Shown: positions 17,101 to 25,500 of the stretch, piece after piece | Layout: each line of letters begins with the position of its first letter | Numbering within the stretch: the stretch's first letter is position 1 | DNA from: JADHUC01 sp964617665 | GTDB taxonomy: Bacteria > Planctomycetota > Planctomycetia > Pirellulales > Pirellulaceae | DNA: 25,895 nucleotides | NCBI GenBank assembly: GCA_964617665.1 | Contig: CAZUAH010000158.1 | Location: forward strand, 1-25,895 | Reading direction: 5' to 3' | Notes under the pieces: generated by a model | The model's input: only the letters and a program-made list of their open reading frames with translations | Databases searched by the model: none | Told to the model about the DNA's origin: nothing | Made by a program: the position numbers and the translations under genes

Positions 17101-17422
17101 GCCCCTGTTGGTCCGGGCGATGGCCCTTGCCGGCGAGACGCTGTTCGTAGCCGGGCCGCCTGATCATGGCCTGGCAGAGGACGCACAGTCCTACCTGAAG
17201 CACCGCAGCGCCGAGGTCCAAGAGAAGGCGCAGCAGCAAGCCGAGGCCCTGGCCGGAAAACAAGGCGGTCTGCTGTGGGCCGTCGCCAAAGCCGATGGTA
17301 AACGCCTGGCTGAACACAAACTGGATAGCCCACCCGTCTTCGACGGCATGGCCGCTGCCAGCGGCAGGCTCTACGTGTGCACGATGGATGGCAGCGTTCT
17401 CTGCCTCGGCGCCCGCGACTGA
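14168..17422 (+). CDS. Exported methyltransferase-like / PQQ-type beta-propeller fusion (copy A)
   Basis: A very large protein, 1084 aa from the ATG at 14168 (GAGGAG 8 bases upstream; Sec signal MRPSINRRLLAGVLYAICAG...). An ATG at 14132 with AGGAG 5 bases upstream would add 12 residues. Residues 45-145 have the class I methyltransferase layout: motif I VVHVGCGDGKL (50-60), acidic D76 in GLDTKAENV, LPYVDNLVNLVVADE (108-122) and VMRVLCPEG. A linker DEWTHYLYDATGNAV leads into a first PQQ-like propeller with repeated SGE/TGKTLW-type blades. Around residues 528-590 lies a Cys-rich block: HRCHRAKAT, RGTCLYG, PHYCMCF. A second propeller starts at DWPTFRYDAKRSG and is interrupted late by a Pro/Lys-rich stretch (about 16975-17080). 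Catalysis, PQQ binding and substrate are unproven; no CxxCH haem motif is seen. Confidence 0.85.
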   Translation: MRPSINRRLLAGVLYAICAGSVFAADRDPDASGSLVQDILTESGVTGGLVVHVGCGDGKLAAALGAGAAYRVHGLDTKAENVAAARRHIQSLGLYGEVSVDRWDGKHLPYVDNLVNLVVADELDAAAMAEVMRVLCPEGVALVGSGSKWTKTVKPRPGEIDEWTHYLYDATGNAVSKDTAVGPPRHFQWIGGPRWVRHHDHVSGFNAAVSAGGRLFYIIDEGLPTSILLPSKWSLVARDAFNGTTLWKRPIPTWVNHLWPFKAGPAQLPRRLVAVGDRVFVTLGNNAPVSMLDAATGTTLRTYAGTEQTDEIVFSDGLLLALVRQSPNTWHEYQAETSQTQKEKLRVHTQWAWDNKPASIVALDPESGEVRWKQSRKVAPLTLAADSRRVYIHDGEKVAALSRTNGEQLWESAPVTKPSMIGVQYGPNLAVCGNVVVFGGVVENLGPRKGEGTMTALAADTGKTLWNAPMPRSGHFSAEDLFIIDNSVWAGTLEFSARPGSGVFTQRDLQTGQVQHEFPPDAHIPGFHHRCHRAKATERYILTSCIGIEFVDTRSRKWTPQFWVRGTCLYGIMPANGLVYAPPHYCMCFTTSKLTGLCALAPARGPKPASPGATDDDRLERGSAFAAGSQPQASGTGSEGDWPTFRYDAKRSGASPAAVRPDVAPLWRTDIGGKLSAPVIADGKLFVAGIDAHAVHALDAASGKKVWSFTTGGRVDSPPTIHRGRVLFGSRDGWVYCLQASDGQLVWRFRAAPEERKMMAFEQLESTWPVHGSVLVQNDVLYCVAGRSAFTDGGMRLLRLDPMTGEKLGEVISNELDPKTGEKRQDSANKMRMPGTTLPDVLSGDGANVFMRDALVDFDQQPSTDAGVAAEPVPAIKRRLGFLDDTWLNRGGWSSGTRGWPSFTRICVFDDSGMYGFGYNRQWLQLKPFEHHLFAFNPKRTPRPPAARKAKAQPPKSPVPQGKKARPKPSYVWSQPNLPLLVRAMALAGETLFVAGPPDHGLAEDAQSYLKHRSAEVQEKAQQQAEALAGKQGGLLWAVAKADGKRLAEHKLDSPPVFDGMAAASGRLYVCTMDGSVLCLGARD

Positions 17423-17465
17423 GGCGGCATTGGTAACACTGCCTGACATCATGAGGAGAGTCGCA

Positions 17466-20400
17466 ATGAGTATCAGTAAAACCTTGGTGTTTGGAGCCCT
17501 TCTTTTCCTGACGGTTTCGCTCCATGCCGCGGGGCAGGGCGGGCTGGCTGACGGGTTTGTGAATCCGCCCGATGAATACCGTTCCACGGTGCTGTGGGAA
17601 TGGTGTAACGGATGGCTCAACAAAGAGGGCGCAACGGCGGAACTCGAAGCGATGGCGCGCGTTGGACTCGGCGGAGCCAAGGTTTTCAATGTCGGCGGCC
17701 CTGAAGGTCCCGTTCGCTTTGCGTCGCCTGAATGGTACGAAATTTTTGCGCATTCGTTGCGTGAGGCCACTCGGCTTGGGCTTCAGCTTTCGATGAATAT
17801 GACCGAAGGGTTCTGCGCGATTGGCGGACCCTGGATCACGCCCGAAAAAAGCATGCAGTACGTCGTCTGGAGCGAGACGGAAATTGCCGGGCCCGGTCCG
17901 GTTTCGATTGCCGTTGAACAGCCGGACGATGGTCCGATCAAAACCGGCACATTGAAATTGGATGATGTCGGGTACTACAAGGATATCAAAGTGTTTGCGA
18001 TACCGCAGGTCGCGGCGGATCAAATCAAGTCGCTGGGGATCAAAAAAGGGATGCGGGAGCACCGCGAAAAGAACGAGGCGGTCTTGCGAAAGACCCCGGC
18101 GAATTCGGTCGCGGCGGCTGACATTATTCCGCTGGGCAAGGTAATCGATTTGACAGACAAGATGGACGCGAACGGGAACCTGAACTGGAAGGCACCGGCA
18201 GGAAAATGGACCATTTTGCGGATGGGTTCGGCAAGCACAGGTGCCTGCACTCGACCAGGGAACGAAAAAACGCGCGGACTCGAAGCCGATAAATTCAGCC
18301 GCGAAGCGGTTAAACTCCATTTCGACAGTCTGTGCAAACCGTTGCTGGAAATGGACGGGGTTAAGCCCGGCGAAAACCTGACCTATTTCGCGGTCGACAG
18401 CTGGGAGGCGGACGGACAAAACTGGTCGCCCGTGCTGGCGGCGGAGTTTGAAAAACGGCGCGGTTACAGTCTCTATCCTTTCCTGCCGGTTCTGACGGGA
18501 CGGATCGTTGAAAGCGTCGAAGTGTCGGAGCGCTTTCTCTATGATTTCCGCCGCACGCTTGCCGACTGTGCCCACGATAATTTCTTCGGGTATCTGGTGG
18601 AGCTGTGTGCGGAACACAATATGAGCTTCGGTTCGGAACCGTTTTCGCGTGCCGCTTTTGACGGGATGGAAATTGTAGAGGCGATTGGGTATCCGACCGC
18701 CACATTCTGGAATTCGAATAGCCCTGGACGCGCATACAAAGAGGGCAAGTGGGCCGCTTCCGCTGCCCATGTGCTTGGAGGCAAAAAAGTGACATCGGAG
18801 GCGTTCCCGGCAGGACGTTGGGAAGCGGCGTGGGTGCACTATCCGTGGACCTATAAATGGCATACCGATTACGCCTATTCGAGTGGCGTTAACCATATGT
18901 CGTTCCATTGCACTCCATTCCAGCCGTGGGACGATAAAGCGGTTCACAAGCCCGGCATGGTTTTCAAGAACTGGGGTTCGCAGTACAGCCGGCATAACAC
19001 CTGGTGGGAGCAGGGAGTTGCCTGGCAGAACTATCAGGCCCGCTGTCAGTTCATGTTGCAGCAGGGGATGTTTCAGGCTGAAGCGCTGTTCATGACGCCG
19101 GAAGTTGTTCCGGGACTAGAGCTGTCCACGCGTCCTGCACTGCCGCTCGGATACGACTTTGATTTGGCGAGCGCTAAGCTGGTTCGCGACCAATTGTTTG
19201 TTGAAGACGGAATGATCTGCACGCCGTCGGGCATAAAATATCACATGCTGTCACTGCCGAAGATGGATGAAATCTCGGTTCCGCTCCTCAAGAAAATCCA
19301 GAAGCTCGTTGCGGACGGTGCCCATGTGGTGGTTTCGGGCAAACCGAAAACCTCGCTCGGGCTGGAAAACTATCCGGCGAGTAAAAAAGAGGTGAGCGAT
19401 ATTGTCGCGAACGTGTGGCAGAACCTGGACGGGGGAAGGGTGACCGAAGTTTCCTATGGGAAAGGAAAACTCTATTGGACCCGGGAGCCCATTGAAGTGC
19501 TCCAAAAAATGGGGGTTGAACCCGATGTGATCGTGGAGGCGGAAGGCGAAACCGAGGAAACGTCCTCCTATCGCGGAAAGCTTCCGATTACCTATATCCA
19601 CCGCTACACGCCGGAAGCCGACTTCTTCTTTGTGGCGAGCTCGTCGGAAAAAACCGCTTCGGGTCTGCTCAGTTTCCGCATCAGTGGAAAACAGCCGGAG
19701 TTCTGGTATCCCGATAGCGGCCGCATCGAAGGATGCTCCGTTTACGAAGAAGAAGACGGGCGCACCATCATCCCGATGATTTTCGACCCGGCGGGATCCT
19801 ATTTTGTGGTGTTCCGCGAAAAGGCGAAGGCCGCGCCGGTTACGCAGGTTTCCCTGAATGGAACTGTGGCTCTTTCAACGGCGAAACGCATGAATCCGCT
19901 GGCCGACACCAAAGAATTCTTCAAAGCGGGTGGTACGCTGAAAATTGAAACGGCGGACGGAAAGAGCGTCGAAGAAAAACTCGAACCGGAGAAAATCCGC
20001 TCGCTCGATAGCGACTGGATGGTTTCGTTCGATGGGGTTGGCGCGCCGAAAGCCCGAAAGTTCGACAAACTCATGCCGTGGAACGAAAGCCCGGATGAGC
20101 TGCTGCGCTACTTCTCCGGCACGGGGATTTACAAAAAGACGATCGAGCTGAAAAAGAGAGCGGGCGAAGAGATCTGGCTCGACCTGGGCTCGGTTGAAGT
20201 GATTGCCACGGTGCTCGTAAACGGTGAAGAAATCGAAACCGAATGGAAACCGCCGTTCTTGACCGACATTACTGACGCGCTGAAATCCGGCAAAAATGAA
20301 CTCGAAATCCGGGTCGCGAATTTGTGGGGCAACCGTTTCATCGGCGATGAACAATATCCGGATGACATTGGGGTCCCTTCCGATGGACTGTTGAGAACGC

Positions 20401-20942
20401 TTCCGAAGTGGTTTGAGGAAAACACGCCCCGTCCGCAGCAAGGGCGCAAAACCTTCACGACGAGCCGTTATTATGACAAAGGCGACCCGTTGCGACCTGC
20501 GGGATTGCTGGGCCCCGTCTCCTTGATCACTCGCTCGAAAAAGGCGGATCCGCGCGTCGAGCAAATTGCGCGTGACCTTTTTGTTTTCAGTCGCAACCCG
20601 GAGTTTCTTTCGTACGGGTGGCATAGGAAGGCTCCGTACTTCAGGGAGATCGTGAAGAAGCCGAAGAAGCACGCGGAACCGAATAAGAAAGCGGTATCCC
20701 CGGCAAAGCCCGCACCGGTTTCCAAGACGGCTCCGGCAGGTAAGCACGAACTCCGGCGATGGGCGGTCGGAAACGACTGGGAGGCTACCGGTGCCTTCGT
20801 CCGCACATTCGTCAATCCCAAGCAGAAGAAGCTGGTGACCCTGCGGGCGCCCGACGGGAAAGAGTTCAATATTGGTTTGCGGTTTATGACGCCGGAAGAT
20901 TTGGCCTATCTCGAATCCATTCAGGCTGAAACCAAACAATAG
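17466..20942 (+). CDS. Secreted GH106-type alpha-L-rhamnosidase-like enzyme with C-terminal SHD1-like domain
   Basis: An 1158-aa secreted enzyme. The ATG at 17466 has GGAG about 7 bases upstream and gives a clear Sec signal (MSISKTLVFGALLFLTVSLHA). The family opening FVNPPDEYRSTVLWEWCNGW leads into EAMARVGLGGAKVFNVGG, as in GH106 enzymes that remove alpha-L-rhamnose. The block YFAVDSWEADGQNWS near residue 310 followed by FEKRRGYSLYPFLPVLTGR is also typical. A jelly-roll-like beta domain (about 849-1020) includes GTGIYKKTIEL and LDLGSVEVIATVLVNG. After a Lys/Pro/Ala-rich linker (about 1070-1092), residues 1095-1155 form an added module (ELRRWAVGNDWEATGAF..., LRAPDGKEFNI, TPEDLAYLES) resembling the SHD1-like domain of planctomycete proteins. 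The next sulfatase starts 17 bases downstream. Confidence 0.87.
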   Translation: MSISKTLVFGALLFLTVSLHAAGQGGLADGFVNPPDEYRSTVLWEWCNGWLNKEGATAELEAMARVGLGGAKVFNVGGPEGPVRFASPEWYEIFAHSLREATRLGLQLSMNMTEGFCAIGGPWITPEKSMQYVVWSETEIAGPGPVSIAVEQPDDGPIKTGTLKLDDVGYYKDIKVFAIPQVAADQIKSLGIKKGMREHREKNEAVLRKTPANSVAAADIIPLGKVIDLTDKMDANGNLNWKAPAGKWTILRMGSASTGACTRPGNEKTRGLEADKFSREAVKLHFDSLCKPLLEMDGVKPGENLTYFAVDSWEADGQNWSPVLAAEFEKRRGYSLYPFLPVLTGRIVESVEVSERFLYDFRRTLADCAHDNFFGYLVELCAEHNMSFGSEPFSRAAFDGMEIVEAIGYPTATFWNSNSPGRAYKEGKWAASAAHVLGGKKVTSEAFPAGRWEAAWVHYPWTYKWHTDYAYSSGVNHMSFHCTPFQPWDDKAVHKPGMVFKNWGSQYSRHNTWWEQGVAWQNYQARCQFMLQQGMFQAEALFMTPEVVPGLELSTRPALPLGYDFDLASAKLVRDQLFVEDGMICTPSGIKYHMLSLPKMDEISVPLLKKIQKLVADGAHVVVSGKPKTSLGLENYPASKKEVSDIVANVWQNLDGGRVTEVSYGKGKLYWTREPIEVLQKMGVEPDVIVEAEGETEETSSYRGKLPITYIHRYTPEADFFFVASSSEKTASGLLSFRISGKQPEFWYPDSGRIEGCSVYEEEDGRTIIPMIFDPAGSYFVVFREKAKAAPVTQVSLNGTVALSTAKRMNPLADTKEFFKAGGTLKIETADGKSVEEKLEPEKIRSLDSDWMVSFDGVGAPKARKFDKLMPWNESPDELLRYFSGTGIYKKTIELKKRAGEEIWLDLGSVEVIATVLVNGEEIETEWKPPFLTDITDALKSGKNELEIRVANLWGNRFIGDEQYPDDIGVPSDGLLRTLPKWFEENTPRPQQGRKTFTTSRYYDKGDPLRPAGLLGPVSLITRSKKADPRVEQIARDLFVFSRNPEFLSYGWHRKAPYFREIVKKPKKHAEPNKKAVSPAKPAPVSKTAPAGKHELRRWAVGNDWEATGAFVRTFVNPKQKKLVTLRAPDGKEFNIGLRFMTPEDLAYLESIQAETKQ

Positions 20943-20959
20943 AAAAGGAAGGCAAACTC

Positions 20960-22417
20960 ATGAGACGAGTACTTCTGTTATCACTTTTACTGGCCGCCTC
21001 GGCTACGGCACGGGCGCAAGCGAATGAAGCACGGCGCCCGAATATTATTTACATCTTCACCGACCAGCAGAGCGCGACGATGATGAGTTGCACGGGAAAC
21101 AAATACGTGAAAACGCCGGCGATGGGCTATTTGGCGGCGAACGGAGTTCGCTTCGAAAAAGCCTACACGCCGAACCCGGTCTGTGTGCCGGCGCGTACCT
21201 CGATGATGACCGGTTGGTTGCCCGATTCGCACGGGATCCGGCGCAACTCAAGCGTCCTTAGATTTAATAAAGAACACAATTACGAAGAAACCAATATCGC
21301 GGCGCAATTGAAGAGAGCGGGATACCACACGGCGTTTGGTGGCAAGACACACCTGCCCAAAGAACTTTATCCGGACGTGTTGGGTTTTGAGGTGATGAGT
21401 ACCGGGCGCAAAATGGATCTGTCTGAAGATGCGGTCGAGTTTATTAAGCGCAAGCACGACAAACCCTACTATCTCGTGCTCTCTTACATCAACCCGCACG
21501 ACATCTGTTACTTTTTCCGAACCGACCTCGGGAAAACGCATGCGTTGGTTGAGGAGTTAAAAGCCAAGGCGGCAACCATTCCGAATTTTTACGAAAGCGA
21601 GCAGTGTCCACCGCTGCTCCCCAACTTTGAGCCGCAGCCGGATGAGCCGGAGGCGTTTCAGGCGATGAAACCGATTCTCCTTGAGAATAGGATAAACCTC
21701 ACGGAGAAAGATTGGCGACTGAGCCGCTGGGTGTATGCGCGGTTGACGGAAATCGTGGATGCTGAAATCAACGTGGTGCTCGATGTGCTTAAAGAGACGG
21801 GGCAGGAAGAGAACACGGTCGTCCTCTTTTCGAGCGACCATGGTGATAATGAAGGGGCGTATCGCTTTTCCTCCAAAGGTACGTTTAACGAGCAGAGCAT
21901 CCGCATCCCCTTTATTGTGATGGACAAAGGCGGAAACCAAAAAGCAGGCTCAGTGGACAATAAGCATCTGATTGTGAATGGGTTGGATCTGTTGCCGACC
22001 GTGCTCGATTATGCGGGAGTGCCGAACGCGCACGGCGATCCGCGTGGGCGGAGTGTGCGTCCGTTGGTCGAAGGTAAAAAGATCCCCTGGCGCGAAGATA
22101 TCGGAGTGGAAAGTGGGTTCGGGAGGATGGTGATGAACGACCGTTTTAAGTACATCGAATACGATATCGACCGAAACATCGAAGTGCGGCTGCGTGACCT
22201 GAAAAGAGATCCGCATGAAAGAACACATTTTACGGGCGACCGGGAATACGCTCCCGTTTTAGCAAACATGAACGCGGTTTTCGACCGCTGGTTCCCGAAC
22301 GAAGGAAGCCCCGTGTTTAATAAAAACAAAAAGAAATCGAAGGGCCAAACAACCAAACGAGTTCCGCGGGAAGAACGGAAGAAGAATAGGAACAAGACAG
22401 CTGAAGGTGCAGAATGA
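20960..22417 (+). CDS. Secreted sulfatase (DQQ subgroup, CVPAR variant)
   Basis: Type I sulfatase, 485 aa, with a short Sec signal (MRRVLLLSLLLAASATARA) and GGAAGG upstream. Metal residues D35-Q36 are in FTDQQSATMMSC. The modification motif is C75-V-P-A-R79, with Ala where Ser is most usual; CxPxR with Ala is still compatible with formylglycine formation. YINPHDICYFF, FSSDHGDN and FNEQSIRIPF follow. It is a paralogue of the sulfatase at 3385, sharing DQQ, MMSC, FEKAY and NPVCVP. The C-terminus is very Lys/Arg-rich (after about residue 450), perhaps a surface or wall contact; this is inference. The stop overlaps the start of a truncated sulfatase reading frame (ATGA at 22414-22417). Confidence 0.92.
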   Translation: MRRVLLLSLLLAASATARAQANEARRPNIIYIFTDQQSATMMSCTGNKYVKTPAMGYLAANGVRFEKAYTPNPVCVPARTSMMTGWLPDSHGIRRNSSVLRFNKEHNYEETNIAAQLKRAGYHTAFGGKTHLPKELYPDVLGFEVMSTGRKMDLSEDAVEFIKRKHDKPYYLVLSYINPHDICYFFRTDLGKTHALVEELKAKAATIPNFYESEQCPPLLPNFEPQPDEPEAFQAMKPILLENRINLTEKDWRLSRWVYARLTEIVDAEINVVLDVLKETGQEENTVVLFSSDHGDNEGAYRFSSKGTFNEQSIRIPFIVMDKGGNQKAGSVDNKHLIVNGLDLLPTVLDYAGVPNAHGDPRGRSVRPLVEGKKIPWREDIGVESGFGRMVMNDRFKYIEYDIDRNIEVRLRDLKRDPHERTHFTGDREYAPVLANMNAVFDRWFPNEGSPVFNKNKKKSKGQTTKRVPREERKKNRNKTAEGAE

Positions 22418-22524
22418 GAAAGGTGAAGGGTCAGGCATGTTGTACCGCTTTGTTGGTCCTTTTGGCGGGCGCGCTTTCGGCATTTTCGGCCGAGAAAAAG
22501 AGACCGGACATTGTATTTATTTAA
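22414..22524 (+). pseudogene. Decapitated sulfatase remnant (first 36 codons only)
   Basis: From the ATG that overlaps the previous stop by 4 bases, the frame reads a signal peptide (MRKVKGQACCTALLVLLAGA, then LSAFSAEKK) followed by RPDIVFI and TAA at 22522. The opening RPDIVFI is the first strand of a type I sulfatase, which would normally continue to a DD/DQ metal site. Here the frame stops and the methyltransferase/propeller gene takes over in another frame. It looks like the 5' end of a sulfatase whose body was lost, probably in a deletion that joined it to the next gene. It may still be translated as a tiny exported peptide. Confidence 0.75.
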
Positions 22525-25500
22525 TTGTGATTATGCTTTACGCGGTGACGGGGGTGACGGCGGAACCGGTAAAACTGGTTGAAGAGTCTGGAATCAAGGG
22601 CGGGCTTGTGGTCCATGTGGGCTGTGGGGATGGGAAGCTCACTGCAGGGTTGCGCGTTAACGACAGTTATCTCGTGCACGGACTCGACACTGACGCGAAG
22701 AACGTCGCCAAAGCCCGCGAGCATATCCATTCCAAGGGCCTCTACGGACCGGTGTCGGTCGACGTCTTCGACGGCAAGGGTCTGCCATACGTCGACAACC
22801 TGGTCAACCTGATTGTGGCCGATGCGTTGAGCGGCGTGACGATGAAAGAGGTCATGCGCGTGCTGGCCCCGCGCGGGGTTGCATACGTAAATGGAAAGAA
22901 GACGGTTAAACCCGTCCCGAAAGAGATTGATGACTGGTCCCATTTTCTTCACGACGCCAGCGGCAACGCAGTGGCCCACGACCGCGTGGTGGCTGCTCCG
23001 AAACATCTTCAGTGGATCGGCGGACCTCTCTGGTGCCGCAGCCACGAGTACTTCTCCAGCCTTTGTGCGATGGTCTCCTCCGGCGGCCGTGTGTTCTGTA
23101 TCTTCGACGAAGGCCCCACCGGGATCATAGACAAGCGAATCCCGGACAAGTGGACGCTCGTTGCCAGAGATGCCTTCAATGGCGTGATTCTCTGGAAACG
23201 CCGGATCCCGCTCTGGGGCTGGAAGGCGTGGAAGCAAGCCGCGATGGAGAAGGCCGATTGGCGGACGATGGGCAGTCAGCGCAATAAGTTTCCTCTCGGT
23301 CCGCCGCGCCGCCTGGTGGCCGTCGGCCCTTCGACAGGCTCAGGACACGGCGATCGCGTCTACGTCACGCTGGGGTACCACGCTCCGGTGACCGAGCTGG
23401 ATGCGGCAACCGGAAAGACACTCAGGACGTTCGAGGGAACGGAAAGGACCGACGAGATCATCTGTCAGGGCGACACGATGGTGCTCCTCGTGAGGCCCAA
23501 GGGGCAACCGGCCAAGCCGAAGAAACCGTCCGGCCCCGTAAGGGTTCTTGCCATCAACCTCGAGACGGGAAAGCAGCTATGGGAAAGCAAGACTCCTGCC
23601 ATAGTCGCCATGTCACTGGCCACAGACGGGCAGAACGTCCTGTTCCACAGCGGCGACAGCATCGTCTGTATCGATGCGGCATCGGGCAAACGGCGATGGC
23701 AGACCCCGGCCGGGGGCGTGAGTCTTTCCGTGGGGAACACCGATGCCACACTCATTATCCACAAGGACGTGGTGTTGTGCGCGAGCCGAAAACAGCTTGT
23801 GGCCCTTTCCATCAAGGACGGCCGTATCCTGTGGAAACTTCCGGGCGCAAGGGGCTTTGGTGTCGGGAATCCGCCCGACCTGTTTGTCGCGGACAACCTG
23901 GTGTGGTACGGCCGAGGGCAGGCCGATCCGCAAAGCATAACCGGCTACGACCCCCTGACCGGCAAACCCGGGCGGACCGTCAACATGGGCCCGGTCATCA
24001 CCCACGGACATCACCCCCGGTGTTACCGGAGCAAAGCCACGGATAACTATCTCTTCCTTCCCAAGATGGGCGCCGAACTCATCGACATCAAGGGTGACAA
24101 GCACTCGCGCCATAACTGGCTTCGCGGTGCCTGCCGCTACGGCATGCTGCCCTGTAACGGACTGCTCTATAGCACCCCGCACCCGTGCTTCTGCTTCGCG
24201 GGCGTCAAGATGAACGGGTTTATCGCTACCGCACCCGCCGCACCCACCCGGAACGCGCAGGCCGAAAGCCAGAGCCCGCGACTGACCAAAGGTCCTGCCT
24301 ATGGCAAAGTGAATCCGCAATCCGCAATCCGCAATCCGCAATCGTCAGATTGGCCCATGTACCGCCACGATCCGAAACGAAGCGGCAGCACCTCTGCAAC
24401 GGTCGGCTTCAAGCTCAGCAAGACCTGGAGCACCAAGTTAGGCGGCAGGCTGACACAACCTGTTGTCGCCGATGGCCGCCTCTTTGTGGTCCGGATAGAC
24501 GCCGGCCAGGTCGTGTGCCTCAATGCAGATACGGGCCAGGTAATCTGGAATTACACCGCCGGCGGCTGCGTCGACTCCGCGCCGTCCTGGTACAAGGGAT
24601 ACCTGATATTCGGCTCCGCCGACGGGTGGGTGCATGCCCTGAGGGCATCCGACGGCGAGCTGGCATGGCGATTCCGCGCCGCAGCCCGCGACAGGCGCGT
24701 CGTGGCCTTTGGCCGGGTCGAATCCGCGTGGCCCGTCCATGGCAGCGTATTGATACTGGATGGAACGGTGTATCTGACCTCAGGCCGCTCATCATTCCTT
24801 GATGGCGGCATCACGTTGTACGGGCTCGATTACGCCACGGGAAAGAAACTGTACGAAACCACCATGGACGGCCCCCACCCCGACCTGAAAGTCCGTGATG
24901 AGAATGCGTACGCGATGGAAGGCTCAAAGTCCGACATCCTGGTTACGGATGGAGAGCTCATCTACCTCTTCCATAACGCAGTCAACAAGCGGCTGGAAAA
25001 GCAGCCGACCCCGATTAAGGGCAAGCTTACGGCGAGCAATCGCGGCGAGCGCGATTTCGGCAGGCACCTCTTTTCCAATGCCGGATTTCTCGATACTACG
25101 GCATTCAACCGCAACTACTGGATACACACAGACCGCTGGCCGGCCTTCAACTTTGCCCAGCAGTCGCCCAAGGCCGGACAGCTCGTTGTCTTTGACGATA
25201 CGCACACCTATGCCGTGAAGTACTTCGTCCGGCGCAACAAGCTCAGCCCGCAGTCCTTCCCCGCAACGGATGGATACTATCTTTTCGCGGACAGCATCGA
25301 TAACCGGCCCGTCGCGGTCAAGAGCGACGGCAAAGGGGGGCCTGAGTTCATCCGGTGGCTTCCTCAGACGGGCGGGCTTCAGACGGCCAAGAGCCTCGGC
25401 GTGGGTTTTGCCAGGGCTAAACCCGTGAAATGGGTGAACGCCATACCGGTCAGAGTGCGGGTCCTGGTTCGCACCAGCCGCGTACTGTTTGCCACGGGAA

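Noticed and set aside
16388..17770. Open frame on the - strand (460 codons)
   Set aside because: Antisense to the second propeller of copy A and the GH106 start; no domain or start signal, and the + strand frame is clearly coding.
16974..18995. Long open frame on the - strand (673 codons)
   Set aside because: It runs antisense across the end of copy A and the start of the GH106 gene, which have strong family motifs on the + strand. Its product is Arg/His/Pro-rich with no recognisable domain, as expected for a GC-rich shadow frame.
24312..24343. Possible CRISPR array
   Set aside because: The repeat unit is 7 bp and lacks spacers; it is a simple tandem repeat inside a coding frame.
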